Positions 31,517-38,274 of a DNA stretch of 64,000 nucleotides are shown here, piece after piece. The notes under the pieces are model-generated. The model did not search any database. It was not told where the DNA came from and was given only the letters and a program-made list of their open reading frames with translations. The position numbers and the translations under genes are program-made. The DNA comes from a virus, in IMG/VR virus record IMGVR_UViG_3300033141_001125, positions 1-64,000 of that record. One strand, 5' to 3'. Every line of letters begins with the position of its first letter. The first letter of the stretch is position 1.

Positions 31517-31933
31517 TTAGTCATTTGTCACATACCATTTTTCAGGGAATCCCGCCGCAATCCAATCTTCAAGAATTGCATCGGTATCAACCACATATTC
31601 CCAATCAACTTGAATGATCTCGCCTGTCTCTTGATTGCGTTCAATAACTGGTTCAACACCAACGTAATCATTCAATCTATATAATGTGGTAATTACTGCG
31701 CGATGGTCAAGCTCAAATAGCTTTGACTTGCGTGCAATTTTTTCTGAAATAACAATTTCAATACAAGTCAAATAGAAATGATCGGCAATGCCATCAACGA
31801 CGCGCCCAGTTTCCAACGCTGGTATATCTGTTTCAACCCGTGCGCGATCTAGCATTGCCAGACCAAAACGCGCTTTTTGTTTATGTACCACAAAATTATT
31901 ATTATCCGCTGTAAACTTAACTGTAAACTCCAT
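31517..31933 (-). CDS. Hypothetical protein (138 aa)
   Basis: Start at MEFTVKFTADNNN with GGAGGTAA upstream. Beta-rich and acidic, ending WIAAGFPEKWYVTND. No family is recognised. A long imperfect hairpin (TTTTCTTGAT/ATCAAGAAAA with an inner TTGCA/TGCAA) lies in its leader at 31957-32005. Confidence 0.55.
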   Translation of the reverse strand: MEFTVKFTADNNNFVVHKQKARFGLAMLDRARVETDIPALETGRVVDGIADHFYLTCIEIVISEKIARKSKLFELDHRAVITTLYRLNDYVGVEPVIERNQETGEIIQVDWEYVVDTDAILEDWIAAGFPEKWYVTND

Positions 31934-32000
31934 TTTATTTACCTCCATAGATTAAAGTAATCCTTTTCTTGATCTTGCAATTATTCAGTGCAAAATCAAG

Positions 32001-32025
32001 AAAAAGAGAGGGGTTTTAACCCCTC
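32001..32025 (-). terminator. Rho-independent terminator
   Basis: Minus strand GAGGGG-TTAAAA-CCCCTC followed by TCTTTTTCTT, overlapping the stop of the gene at 32024-32407. Confidence 0.75.
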
Positions 32026-32407
32026 ATACAATTTCCCAGGCGGCCTCTTCATATCCTGGCAATTGACGAATAACATCACTATGAAACCAATCAATTATAG
32101 ATTTTGCTTCCGAGTTTTCCCAATTGGGCGATTCAGACGTTTGATACTCATAGCAGTTAAACGCTTTGAGTATCTGAATTGGTGAATAAAATGCAGACTC
32201 ATCAAATACAAAAGTGTGAATCCCATCATTCCTACCATATCTATGATTGTATGCTTTCATATTTTCATTCAGTAAAATGTGACCAGTCTCTTGTGATGTC
32301 TGATCACGACATTCTCCATTATGATAATAATGAACAAAACCATCATTACTGAGTGCCTCAAGAACTAAAGCAGAAATATGTTTGTCCGATACTACGAAAA
32401 CTGACAT
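32024..32407 (-). CDS. Hypothetical protein (127 aa)
   Basis: Start at MSVFVVSDKHISALV with TTAGGAGGATTGAA upstream. Mixed alpha/beta, histidine rich (HYYHNGECRDQ, AYNHRYGRNDGIHTF). No family is recognised. It has its own leader hairpin and terminator. Confidence 0.55.
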   Translation of the reverse strand: MSVFVVSDKHISALVLEALSNDGFVHYYHNGECRDQTSQETGHILLNENMKAYNHRYGRNDGIHTFVFDESAFYSPIQILKAFNCYEYQTSESPNWENSEAKSIIDWFHSDVIRQLPGYEEAAWEIV

Positions 32408-32437
32408 TTCAATCCTCCTAAGATAATTTTTCACTCT

Positions 32438-32469
32438 CACAATTCTACAATCTACATTATAGAATTGTG
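32438..32469 (-). promoter_or_regulatory. Leader hairpin
   Basis: CACAATTCTA pairs perfectly with TAGAATTGTG around a 12-base loop, 31 bases before the ATG at 32407. A weaker GGGGA/TCCCC hairpin (32473-32487), probably a partial terminator, lies just upstream. Confidence 0.55.
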
Positions 32470-32486
32470 AAAGGGGAAAATATCCC

Positions 32487-32678
32487 CTAAACTTTCAGTT
32501 TTTCAACAACGTCTAATGTTTTGATTACCTCAAAAAGCATGCCCTGTGCTTGTTCAAGATTCTCAATCTTGATGCACGTTACCGATCCTTTTTGTGTGCT
32601 ATCATCTTCCTTAAACAGATTGTCAATCTCCACACCTATACCTTTAGTTAACTCTCTGATTGCCTTGTTTCTATTCAT
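32487..32678 (-). CDS. Hypothetical protein (63 aa)
   Basis: Start at MNRNKAIRELTKGIG with CAGGAGGATTGAA upstream. First gene of the minus-strand transcript behind the second divergent promoter. Helical and acidic. No family is recognised. Confidence 0.55.
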   Translation of the reverse strand: MNRNKAIRELTKGIGVEIDNLFKEDDSTQKGSVTCIKIENLEQAQGMLFEVIKTLDVVEKLKV

Positions 32679-32715
32679 TTCAATCCTCCTGTGTGTGTTT
32701 CTCAAATCTAGCTAT

Positions 32716-32841
32716 ATCTTACCATGCTTTATACACTTGTCAATAGGCAAAACGTAAAACTATAGAAAATAGTGACATTTGTCATATCTCATAAGCAAAA
32801 TGTCATAAAATGCTTGACAAAGACGTAAATCATGGTAAGAT
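32716..32841. promoter_or_regulatory. Divergent promoter pair with operators, copy 2
   Basis: Minus promoter: TTGACA (32738-32743), 16-base spacer, TAAGAT (32716-32721). Plus promoter: TTGACA (32814-32819), 16-base spacer, TAAGAT (32836-32841). A central palindrome TGACATTTGTCA lies at 32773-32784. The spacing is identical to the pair at 15.7 kb, and CATGGTA directly surrounds each -10 start. Confidence 0.85.
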
Positions 32842-33067
32842 ATGTATAGATTTGAGATACAGGAGAAAACGAGATAACAACACACAAAAGATTTATAAAA
32901 GACATAAATTAAAGAGCATCGAGATCAATTATGAGAGTCGTTTAATTGCTCTCGTAGGAATGCCAGGCCAAGTAAAACAGGCAGTTAAAAAACCGCTTGA
33001 TGCTGAAATCGGATTAACATATTCACCTATCAGCATTTCAGAATGTGCATATCTGGAAATGGAGTAA
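32810..33067 (+). CDS. Hypothetical basic early protein, start unresolved
   Basis: The frame is open from an ATG at 32810, but that ATG lies inside the promoter, upstream of the likely transcript start near 32848. Real translation must begin later, either at a non-ATG codon after the AGGAG at 32862 or at the ATG at 32960 (MPGQVKQAVKKPLD). The open part is basic (KIYKRHKLKSIEINYESR). No family is recognised. Confidence 0.4.
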   Translation: MLDKDVNHGKICIDLRYRRKRDNNTQKIYKRHKLKSIEINYESRLIALVGMPGQVKQAVKKPLDAEIGLTYSPISISECAYLEME

Positions 33068-33073
33068 ATAACA

Positions 33074-33265
33074 ATGAATAACACAGTATCAATCAAACAG
33101 CTACGGCAAATTTTATTTATAGTCGACGATCAAGGCATGAGCATAAGGAAATTACGAAAAGCCCTGTTTGACATTGGAAAAACTCAGAAAACTAAAAACA
33201 TCTCAACTGATAAACCACTCAATTATAATGAATGGTCAACTCTGATGATGGAGATAGCCGTATAG
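33074..33265 (+). CDS. Hypothetical protein (63 aa)
   Basis: Short helical basic protein (SIKQLRQILFIVDDQG, then SIRKLRKALFDIG) with two similar R/K-L-R-K/Q helices, possibly an HTH-like pair. Followed at once by a long hairpin. Confidence 0.5.
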   Translation: MNNTVSIKQLRQILFIVDDQGMSIRKLRKALFDIGKTQKTKNISTDKPLNYNEWSTLMMEIAV

Positions 33266-33317
33266 CCGTTTCTGAGTGTGTATATAATGGAAGCACATTA
33301 TACACCCAGAAACGGCT
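33264..33317 (+). terminator. Long hairpin, possible terminator or processing site
   Basis: AGCCGTTTCTG pairs with CAGAAACGGCT, and the stem continues with GTGTAT and AATG on both sides around a small loop. TTAAAATTGATTTTTG follows, only a loose T-run. Confidence 0.5.
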
Positions 33318-33347
33318 TAAAATTGATTTTTGAGGGATACAGAGACA

Positions 33348-33704
33348 ATGAGCAGACATCCAGACAGGTTAGAGATAAAAGCAAAACAGTGCATTGTCAC
33401 AATGACAAAATACGGATTTCTGGTTGAATCACCAAGCAAAAAAAGCTATCTGGTTCACATGGTAAACCAGCTTCCTATTTGTTGTTGCCAGTGGAAACAG
33501 TATCATCAAGGCAAATCCTGCTCACATGAGATAGCTGTCGAGCTATGGATGATGCAAGCCGGTGGATACAAGGCATATTTGGTTGAATCAAAAGAACATG
33601 CACAGAAGCAGCATAAAAAGTATTGGAAATGTGAAGATGGCATTTGGTTTGTTCTGAGAAAAGACGCTCCAACAAAAATGCCAAAAGTGATTAGTTCTTT
33701 CTAA
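33348..33704 (+). CDS. SWIM zinc-finger protein
   Basis: Start at MSRHPDRLEIKAKQ; the TTG six codons earlier is less likely. The SWIM pattern CxC...CxH is visible in ICCCQWKQYHQGKSCSHEIAV (about residues 45-65). SWIM fingers bind DNA or protein and are common as short stand-alone phage proteins. The rest is basic. GAGGGATAC precedes the start. Confidence 0.65.
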   Translation: MSRHPDRLEIKAKQCIVTMTKYGFLVESPSKKSYLVHMVNQLPICCCQWKQYHQGKSCSHEIAVELWMMQAGGYKAYLVESKEHAQKQHKKYWKCEDGIWFVLRKDAPTKMPKVISSF

Positions 33705-33742
33705 CTTTCAATCTAATCCTTTTTTATCCTTCTAGCTTCTCC

Positions 33743-33827
33743 TTTATTTATACATGAAAAATAAAATAAAATAAAATAAAATATATATATAATAATATGA
33801 ACGCAATCATACACCAATAGTACACTA
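33743..33827. repeat. Repeat region copy 2 (matches 10.08-10.16 kb)
   Basis: 33743-33775 is identical to 10083-10115 (33 bases, TTTATTTATACATG then AAATA repeats), and 33807-33827 is identical to 10144-10164 (TCATACACCAATAGTACACTA). Same strand and similar spacing. The inverted partner of the motif seen at 10052 is not present here. It is part of the 359-base gap 33705-34063. Confidence 0.7.
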
Positions 33828-33906
33828 AATGCTGCATTAGAAAAAGCTGAACGTCATATCGGTTTATGACATACGTCATTTGAGTTTTAAGCAGTTTCAG
33901 GTTATC

Positions 33907-34025
33907 ATAATTATGGAGCTTGGTTCTGTGGGAGATGGGAACTGAACGCGCCGGGACAAACGGATAATTCAGAGTTGGGCTGGTATAAAGGGGATTCCAG
34001 CAACACAACCAAGCTCCATAATTAT
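33907..34025 (+). ncRNA. Structured leader element with a 19-bp perfect outer stem
   Basis: 33907-33925 (ATAATTATGGAGCTTGGTT) is perfectly complementary to 34007-34025. The 81-base interior holds CTGAA/TTCAG and GCTGG/CCAGC hairpins, giving a multi-branched fold. It lies 38 bases before the gene at 34064, so it may be a cis-acting leader or a separate small RNA. No ORF covers it convincingly. Confidence 0.55.
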
Positions 34026-34063
34026 TTGAATTTTAGTTTATATTTAGCAAGGGAGTATTTGAA

Positions 34064-34360
34064 ATGAACAAAAAGGGAATCATCCGCAAGGTACGAAAAA
34101 ACGCGCGAGGTCAAACGGTGTATTTCTCGCAGTCCGAGGGATACATCATCAAAGCCGGTGAACTCCGCCCGCTTCCCGGCGAGGCCACCCGCCGCACGCT
34201 GGGCGGATACAATGGAGCTGGGTTCAGTGTTTCTATCGAAACGTACCTCGACAAAATTGCTAACCGGGAACTCGTCGACTTTTCCCCAGCGGCGAACGCG
34301 CTAGGGATCGACCACAAGGCGCTCCCCGCGTTTTTGCAGGCGGCGGGCTTTGGATACTAA
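34064..34360 (+). CDS. Hypothetical protein in GC-rich DNA (98 aa)
   Basis: GGGAG precedes ATG. The middle of the gene is much richer in G and C than its neighbours. The product is basic at the N-terminus (MNKKGIIRKVRKNARGQ) and ends with a small HTH-like stretch (FSPAANALGIDHKALPAFLQ). The composition suggests recent acquisition. No family is recognised. Confidence 0.55.
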   Translation: MNKKGIIRKVRKNARGQTVYFSQSEGYIIKAGELRPLPGEATRRTLGGYNGAGFSVSIETYLDKIANRELVDFSPAANALGIDHKALPAFLQAAGFGY

Positions 34361-34694
34361 CCACCAAAAGTTCCGCAACTTCGCCGCCAGAATCGCCGCC
34401 AATAGAGGAGAGGCTTTAGCTTCTTCTCTGTTGGCATTTCGTAAAATTTTCATCCAAGAAAAACGGGACTGGTCAAAGTCAAATGCTCCGCGTATCGGTT
34501 GGAAACGTGGGGAATTGTTTGAATTTATACAGGCCATTCTCGCAAATGGAGATTGGCGTTCGGAATGGGGCGATGTCGGTTATTACGTCGCTCAGGCCTG
34601 GGGCTGGTTGTGGTGGGTTTATGCTACGATCACGCCTGAATCAATCATAAAAAGCGCGTGTCTGAAATTTGAAAAACGCGCAAGAGAAGAATAA
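34350..34694 (+). CDS. Hypothetical protein (114 aa, TTG start)
   Basis: The frame opens at TTG (GDTNHQ...) inside the previous gene's end. The product is tryptophan rich (GDWRSEWGDVGYYVAQAWGW). The EWGDVGYYVA part faintly recalls MazG helices, but key residues are not convincing. No firm family. Confidence 0.5.
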   Translation: MDTNHQKFRNFAARIAANRGEALASSLLAFRKIFIQEKRDWSKSNAPRIGWKRGELFEFIQAILANGDWRSEWGDVGYYVAQAWGWLWWVYATITPESIIKSACLKFEKRAREE

Positions 34695-34706
34695 AGGAGA
34701 AGAAAA

Positions 34707-34859
34707 ATGTTGATCTGTGAAAATTGCGGATGGCACGGAGATGATACTCAACTAGTAGCGTTAACAGATAAACCAGACGATCTTGATTTTTGGTATTGCC
34801 CAGATTGCGGCTGTACTGAATTTGAAGAGGAAGAGGAGGAAAGCAATGTGGGGAATTGA
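34707..34859 (+). CDS. Small zinc-ribbon protein (50 aa)
   Basis: AAAGGAGAAG precedes ATG. CENCGWHG and CPDCGCTE form a two-CxxC zinc ribbon, followed by a run of glutamates. It overlaps the next gene by 14 bases. Below usual gene-caller length but well supported. Confidence 0.6.
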   Translation: MLICENCGWHGDDTQLVALTDKPDDLDFWYCPDCGCTEFEEEEEESNVGN

Positions 34860-35205
34860 ATTTAGGAAAGACACAAGCAATAGTTTAATTTGCGCATCAG
34901 CGGTTTTTGAGTTACGTACTTATGGCAGCATGGGCATAGAATACAAAGAAATGCGTGTGCGCTGGCATCCAGATATTGGAATTGCTATTGATGAAAGAGA
35001 CGATGACAATTTTAAGTGCATCAAGAATCATGCGGAGCCAAAAGATGTTGAAGATATACTCCCAAAGAAAAATGATTTCGGATATGACTGGACATACGCA
35101 AACTTTGTATTAGCAATGACATTTTTTGGAGAAGGCTATAAATTGGGCAATGAAATCGGTTATCGCCGCGGATTAAAACAAGGGAGATTGCAATGCAACA
35201 GGTAA
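34846..35205 (+). CDS. Hypothetical protein (119 aa)
   Basis: Start at MWGIEFRKDTSN with GAGGAGG upstream. Mixed alpha/beta, with MRVRWHPDIGIAIDERDD and a glycine-rich GEGYKLGNEIGYRRG end. Ends inside the start of the actin-like gene. No family is recognised. Confidence 0.55.
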   Translation: MWGIEFRKDTSNSLICASAVFELRTYGSMGIEYKEMRVRWHPDIGIAIDERDDDNFKCIKNHAEPKDVEDILPKKNDFGYDWTYANFVLAMTFFGEGYKLGNEIGYRRGLKQGRLQCNR

Positions 35206-36221
35206 CATTTAACAGTGTATGCGCACAAGGAACGATTAAGAACGGCCTCAGTCTAGGCCAATACTCAAGAGGCCGTCACACACAACATCCGCACCAAATA
35301 AATTGGGGAATTGGTAATTGGATGGTTGGAAACGGCGTAGAGCATTACGCCAATGTTATCCAGCGGCAGGACTTCAATCGCCTGTCAGAAGGCAATGAGG
35401 CAATTGCCTTGTATTATACCGCGCTTGGTCTTTTGCTTGGGCCTGGCTATCACGATATTCGAGGATTGACTCTCGGCTTGCCAGTTGACATATATACAGA
35501 TGACGAAAAAGCAAAACGCACAATGCGCAATGTTGGAAAATTCCTGAGAGGCGAACATTCATTTATGCTTGACGGTGAAGAAATTACCATAAATGTTCAG
35601 AGTATCGCCAAGTGCCCTCAGCCAGTCGGAGCTTACACCACATTTCTATACCAGCAACGACAATTTCCAGACGGCCAAATGTGGGCCGTCGCTGATGGTG
35701 GATTCAACACGCTGGATGTGTTTGCAGTTGCGTATATCGCAGGTCATCCACGAGTGTATCATAAATACACCGCTGGAACTAACCTGGGTATGGCTGAGGC
35801 TTGCCGTCATTTTATGCAATCGTTCAAACAATTAACAAGCAGGGACATTACTTTACAGCAAGCTGATATGTACCTGCGTGAAAAGAAGCCAGAAGTAACA
35901 TATATTGATCACGGCACATTTGATCTTACATCAATAAAAAATGTTGCATTAGAATCACTTTCCAGTCGTGTGATTACTTTTTTGCGTAATCAGTGGGGCG
36001 AACCATTGCCTTTTGCAGGACTGATTTTTGCTGGTGGAGAATTTGAGGCACTGGGTCAGCACGTTGTGACCAAATATCCAGGTGCATTTGTGTTGGATGA
36101 TCCAGTTATGGCAATTGCTACAGGGCTGTATTATCAATCTACGATGGTTAAATCATGGAAGGGTGGCTTGGTTGTTGGCCTTGATCCTGGGTTTGGAGCA
36201 ATCAAGGCCGTCACAGAATGA
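35193..36221 (+). CDS. Actin-like ATPase (ParM/Alp type), circularly permuted
   Basis: A 342-residue actin-fold ATPase. In order it shows GLPVDIYTDDEKAKRT (92-110, typical of ParM/Alp N-domains), phosphate-2 ADGGFNTLDVF (167-177), adenosine motif FAGGEFEALG (279-288), then DDPVMAIATGLYYQ (the usual C-terminal end). The phosphate-1 motif, which starts every normal actin (G-D-x-G-x-x-x-T/K), is instead at the very C-terminus: GLVVGLDPGFGAIKAVTE (325-342). The N-terminus begins where a normal protein would be just after phosphate-1. It may build filaments for plasmid-like segregation or DNA positioning. GGGAG precedes ATG. Confidence 0.82.
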   Translation: MQQVTFNSVCAQGTIKNGLSLGQYSRGRHTQHPHQINWGIGNWMVGNGVEHYANVIQRQDFNRLSEGNEAIALYYTALGLLLGPGYHDIRGLTLGLPVDIYTDDEKAKRTMRNVGKFLRGEHSFMLDGEEITINVQSIAKCPQPVGAYTTFLYQQRQFPDGQMWAVADGGFNTLDVFAVAYIAGHPRVYHKYTAGTNLGMAEACRHFMQSFKQLTSRDITLQQADMYLREKKPEVTYIDHGTFDLTSIKNVALESLSSRVITFLRNQWGEPLPFAGLIFAGGEFEALGQHVVTKYPGAFVLDDPVMAIATGLYYQSTMVKSWKGGLVVGLDPGFGAIKAVTE

Positions 36222-36490
36222 AAATAAACAGCCGTGTTTTGTTTGACGTTGATCACGTGCTAGATGATCAGGTATTCAATACGTATGAACTGTTATGCCT
36301 CATCCACGACGGGCATATAAAACCAGGCTCAATCATACGTAGAAACGAGATTGAATACACTGTTATACGTTGCAATTATCAAAAATACCGTGGTGAATTC
36401 TATGCAATTTTCAGTGATACTACAAAAGAAGTTTACAGAGCACAGGAATTTCAGTTTGAGAAATTGAAATACAGACCTATAGTACTTTAG
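36218..36490 (+). CDS. Hypothetical protein downstream of the actin-like gene (90 aa)
   Basis: ATGA overlap with the actin-like gene, so likely co-translated and a candidate adaptor or partner. Mixed alpha/beta (MKINSRVLFDVDHVLDD, then GEFYAIFSDTTKEVYRAQEF). No ParR-like motif is visible. Confidence 0.55.
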   Translation: MKINSRVLFDVDHVLDDQVFNTYELLCLIHDGHIKPGSIIRRNEIEYTVIRCNYQKYRGEFYAIFSDTTKEVYRAQEFQFEKLKYRPIVL

Positions 36491-36514
36491 TCCTATATAA
36501 CATAACGTTACAGT

Positions 36515-36565
36515 TTTGTAAATACTGCAAACTCGTTGTAAATATTACAAAAACCGTGGTATAAT
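36515..36565 (+). promoter_or_regulatory. Promoter with palindromic operators
   Basis: TTGTAA (36536-36541) and TATAAT (36560-36565) with an 18-base spacer. The perfect palindrome TTGTAAATATTACAA (36536-36550) covers the -35, and a related TTTGTAAATACTGCAAA lies just upstream. Likely repressor sites. Confidence 0.7.
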
Positions 36566-36607
36566 GTTTATAGATGAGGGCAAGAGAGTGACCAGAAAAA
36601 AACAGAC

Positions 36608-36723
36608 GGGGATTCGTTAGCAGCTAATCCCCCCTCTTCAAGAGTCACACAAACCAGAACAGTGGGTAAACCATAGAGTGATAAGAAAATGCTTGTAAGT
36701 TCTAGCTTGTGTGATTCTTGAAG
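36608..36723 (+). ncRNA. Structured leader RNA of the 36.77 kb gene
   Basis: A 7-bp GGGGATT/AATCCCC hairpin (36608-36632) is followed by a long stem CTTCAAGAGTCACACAA (36636-36652) pairing 16 of 17 with 36707-36723. An inner AGAAC/GTTCT adds to the second stem. It lies between the promoter and the first small gene. Confidence 0.6.
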
Positions 36724-36765
36724 GGGTTTAACAGCCCGTAATTAGCTCAGCAGGGAGAGATTGAA

Positions 36766-36921
36766 ATGTTAAAATCACTTTGGAAGGAAATCTTTGGAAA
36801 TCTGGGGGCATTTTTTTGCTCTCGGTATTATCGACGTGAAAGCAGATTGAAACCCATCTGCAAAAAACTTGGTTGGGGTTTTTACTTTCTTCAGATGGGT
36901 TTTAAGAGGCCCACTGATTAG
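36766..36921 (+). CDS. Small basic protein (51 aa) ending in a hairpin
   Basis: GGGAGAGATTGAA precedes ATG. The product is aromatic and basic (MLKSLWKEIFGNLGAFF, then CSRYYRRESRLK). The 3' third of the gene is an 11-bp perfect hairpin AAACCCATCTG/CAGATGGGTTT (36850-36902), so the region may act as RNA as well as, or instead of, coding. Confidence 0.45.
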   Translation: MLKSLWKEIFGNLGAFFCSRYYRRESRLKPICKKLGWGFYFLQMGFKRPTD

Positions 36922-36925
36922 ATCA

Positions 36926-37032
36926 TAGTTCTCTCCTGCGCACACACTGATCGAGTGCGCGCAGGGCAGAGCGATGAACGCTCATCCGGGAATCATTCAG
37001 CCTGACCCGGCAGGTAAAAGGGAGAAATTGAG
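36926..37032 (+). ncRNA. 107-nt structured leader, copy 1
   Basis: Three hairpins in order: CCTGCGC..CA/TG..GCGCAGG, GAGCG/CGCTC, and CCGGG/CCCGG, then GGGAGAAATTGAG before ATG. Identical in 102 of 107 positions to the copy at 37271-37377. Confidence 0.75.
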
Positions 37033-37266
37033 ATGGATGAAATACGAGAATGCGCAGATGGACTTTTCACACTCAGGACAAACAGAAATTACAAGTGCAT
37101 AGCGCAGAGCGGGGAAAAATGGGTCGCGGGAACGTTCGACGAAAAACGAGGGCAATTCTGCGACGGAAGAAACTTCGCCCGCGGAATGTCAAAACGATCC
37201 CTCTTGTCCGCACACACGCGAAGATTCAGCTCGAAAACAGCAGCAATAAAATGGATGCTTGACTGA
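37033..37266 (+). CDS. Small basic hypothetical protein (77 aa), GC-rich
   Basis: First gene behind leader copy 1. The product is polar and basic (MDEIRECADGLFTLRTNRN, then a K/R-rich tail). G+C is higher than in flanking early genes. No family is recognised. Confidence 0.5.
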   Translation: MDEIRECADGLFTLRTNRNYKCIAQSGEKWVAGTFDEKRGQFCDGRNFARGMSKRSLLSAHTRRFSSKTAAIKWMLD

Positions 37267-37270
37267 TTCT

Positions 37271-37377
37271 TAGTTCTCTCCTGCGCGCACACAGTGCGAG
37301 TGCGCGCAGGGTAGAGCGATGAACGCTCATCCGGGAATCATTCAGCCTGACCCGGCAGGTAAAAGGGAGAAATTGAG
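37271..37377 (+). ncRNA. 107-nt structured leader, copy 2
   Basis: Same three-hairpin layout as copy 1. Four of the five differences lie in or at the edge of the first loop; stem 1 here is a perfect 10 bp (CCTGCGCGCA/TGCGCGCAGG). Hairpins 2 and 3 and the ribosome binding site are identical. Confidence 0.75.
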
Positions 37378-37764
37378 ATGTTAAACATCTTTTGTGCTGA
37401 CTGCGCAAGCCATATCTTTATCTCATCCGTTCCCATTGAGTGCTGCCCCGTTTGCGGTGCAGAATTCGATATCAGAGATGAAGAAAGTATACCCAGTTTT
37501 GTAGGTAGTGTCAGCGTAATCGCCACCATTAACATAAACCTCTTCACCGTCACCTGCCGCCTGCAAACGGCAGGGGGGATGATGGGGAGGCTAAGCATAG
37601 CCTCCTACGAAGACAGCTTCAGGGAATTGGCCCCTAACCGAAACGCGCTCGGCTATGCAGCCGATCGCGCACATGAGCTCTGGCATATTTTGCTCAAGCT
37701 CCAGGAGTGGACACCTGGAATAGTAATTCCAGGAGTAACATTCTCACTCCCATCAAACGAGTAA
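37378..37764 (+). CDS. Zinc-ribbon hypothetical protein (128 aa)
   Basis: Two CxxC pairs near the N-terminus (FCADCASHIF and CCPVCGAEF) form a zinc ribbon. The rest is mixed, ending FRELAPNRNALGYAADRAHEL. It is controlled by leader copy 2. No family is recognised. Confidence 0.55.
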   Translation: MLNIFCADCASHIFISSVPIECCPVCGAEFDIRDEESIPSFVGSVSVIATININLFTVTCRLQTAGGMMGRLSIASYEDSFRELAPNRNALGYAADRAHELWHILLKLQEWTPGIVIPGVTFSLPSNE

Positions 37765-37788
37765 CCCGCCCCAGTGGTGCAAGGCGGG
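37765..37788 (+). promoter_or_regulatory. Short leader hairpin
   Basis: CCCGCC/GGCGGG 6-bp stem, 12-base loop, followed by GAGGAGAAA and the ATG at 37802. A fourth structured leader in the same operon. Confidence 0.5.
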
Positions 37789-37801
37789 GAATGAGGAGAA
37801 A

Positions 37802-37996
37802 ATGAAACATTATCAAATTAAAGTCACTCCAACAATAAATGCACTGCTACGGATAACTGGCAATCGTATCATTGCCACAACGAATGAGATGTTTAGTCAG
37901 AATGAGTGCATTGTGGATTGCGAAACATTTGAACGCATTGTTGAGAATGTTTCAGTAACAGTAACAAAAGTTTTCAAAAAGGAAAGCAATATATGA
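37802..37996 (+). CDS. Hypothetical protein (64 aa)
   Basis: GAGGAG precedes ATG. Beta-rich (MKHYQIKVTPTINALLR, then a VIVTKVFKK-type end). It overlaps the HTH gene by ATGA, so the two may be partners. No family is recognised. Confidence 0.5.
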   Translation: MKHYQIKVTPTINALLRITGNRIIATTNEMFSQNECIVDCETFERIVENVSVTVTKVFKKESNI

Positions 37997-38196
37997 AAAG
38001 AACAATAAATAAATCAGTTAGACTGTCAATCCTACGCAAATTAAAACGCAAAGGACTGCTAGAAGGAAAAAGCCTACGCGATCTAGGAAAGCTATTCGGA
38101 GTACATTTCTCTCAAATTTCACGTGATATGAAAGACCTGCCAGCACTTGAAGCCGAATACAAGCGCGTGAAAAAGATGTTAAAAGAGGATGCTTAA
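37993..38196 (+). CDS. Small HTH DNA-binding protein (67 aa)
   Basis: The sequence KGLLEGKSLRDLGKLFGVHF followed by SQISRDMKDLPAL is a classical helix-turn-helix, with a basic N-terminus and a helical tail for dimerisation. It is directly followed by a terminator and a palindrome-flanked promoter, so autoregulation or control of the FtsK operon is likely. It could also be a ParR-like centromere binder for the actin-like ATPase, though that is inference. Confidence 0.7.
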   Translation: MKRTINKSVRLSILRKLKRKGLLEGKSLRDLGKLFGVHFSQISRDMKDLPALEAEYKRVKKMLKEDA

Positions 38197-38213
38197 TCGC
38201 ATTCTCTTTTTTT
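38185..38213 (+). terminator. Strong rho-independent terminator
   Basis: GAGGATGC/GCATTCTC (8 bp) followed by seven T, overlapping the stop of the HTH gene. Confidence 0.85.
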
Positions 38214-38215
38214 GC

Positions 38216-38270
38216 TTGACAAATATATCAAATTATATATACTTACAACATAACATATATCAGGATATAT
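38216..38270 (+). promoter_or_regulatory. Promoter and operator of the FtsK operon
   Basis: TTGACA (38216-38221), 16-base spacer, TATACT (38238-38243), then the palindrome ATATATC-AG-GATATAT (38255-38270) just before the gene at 38275. Probably bound by the HTH protein upstream. Confidence 0.75.
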
Positions 38271-38274
38271 AAAC

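Noticed and set aside
32810-32848. ATG at 32810 as start of the first rightward early gene
   Set aside because: It overlaps the -35 box and lies before the expected transcript start, so the real start must be downstream.
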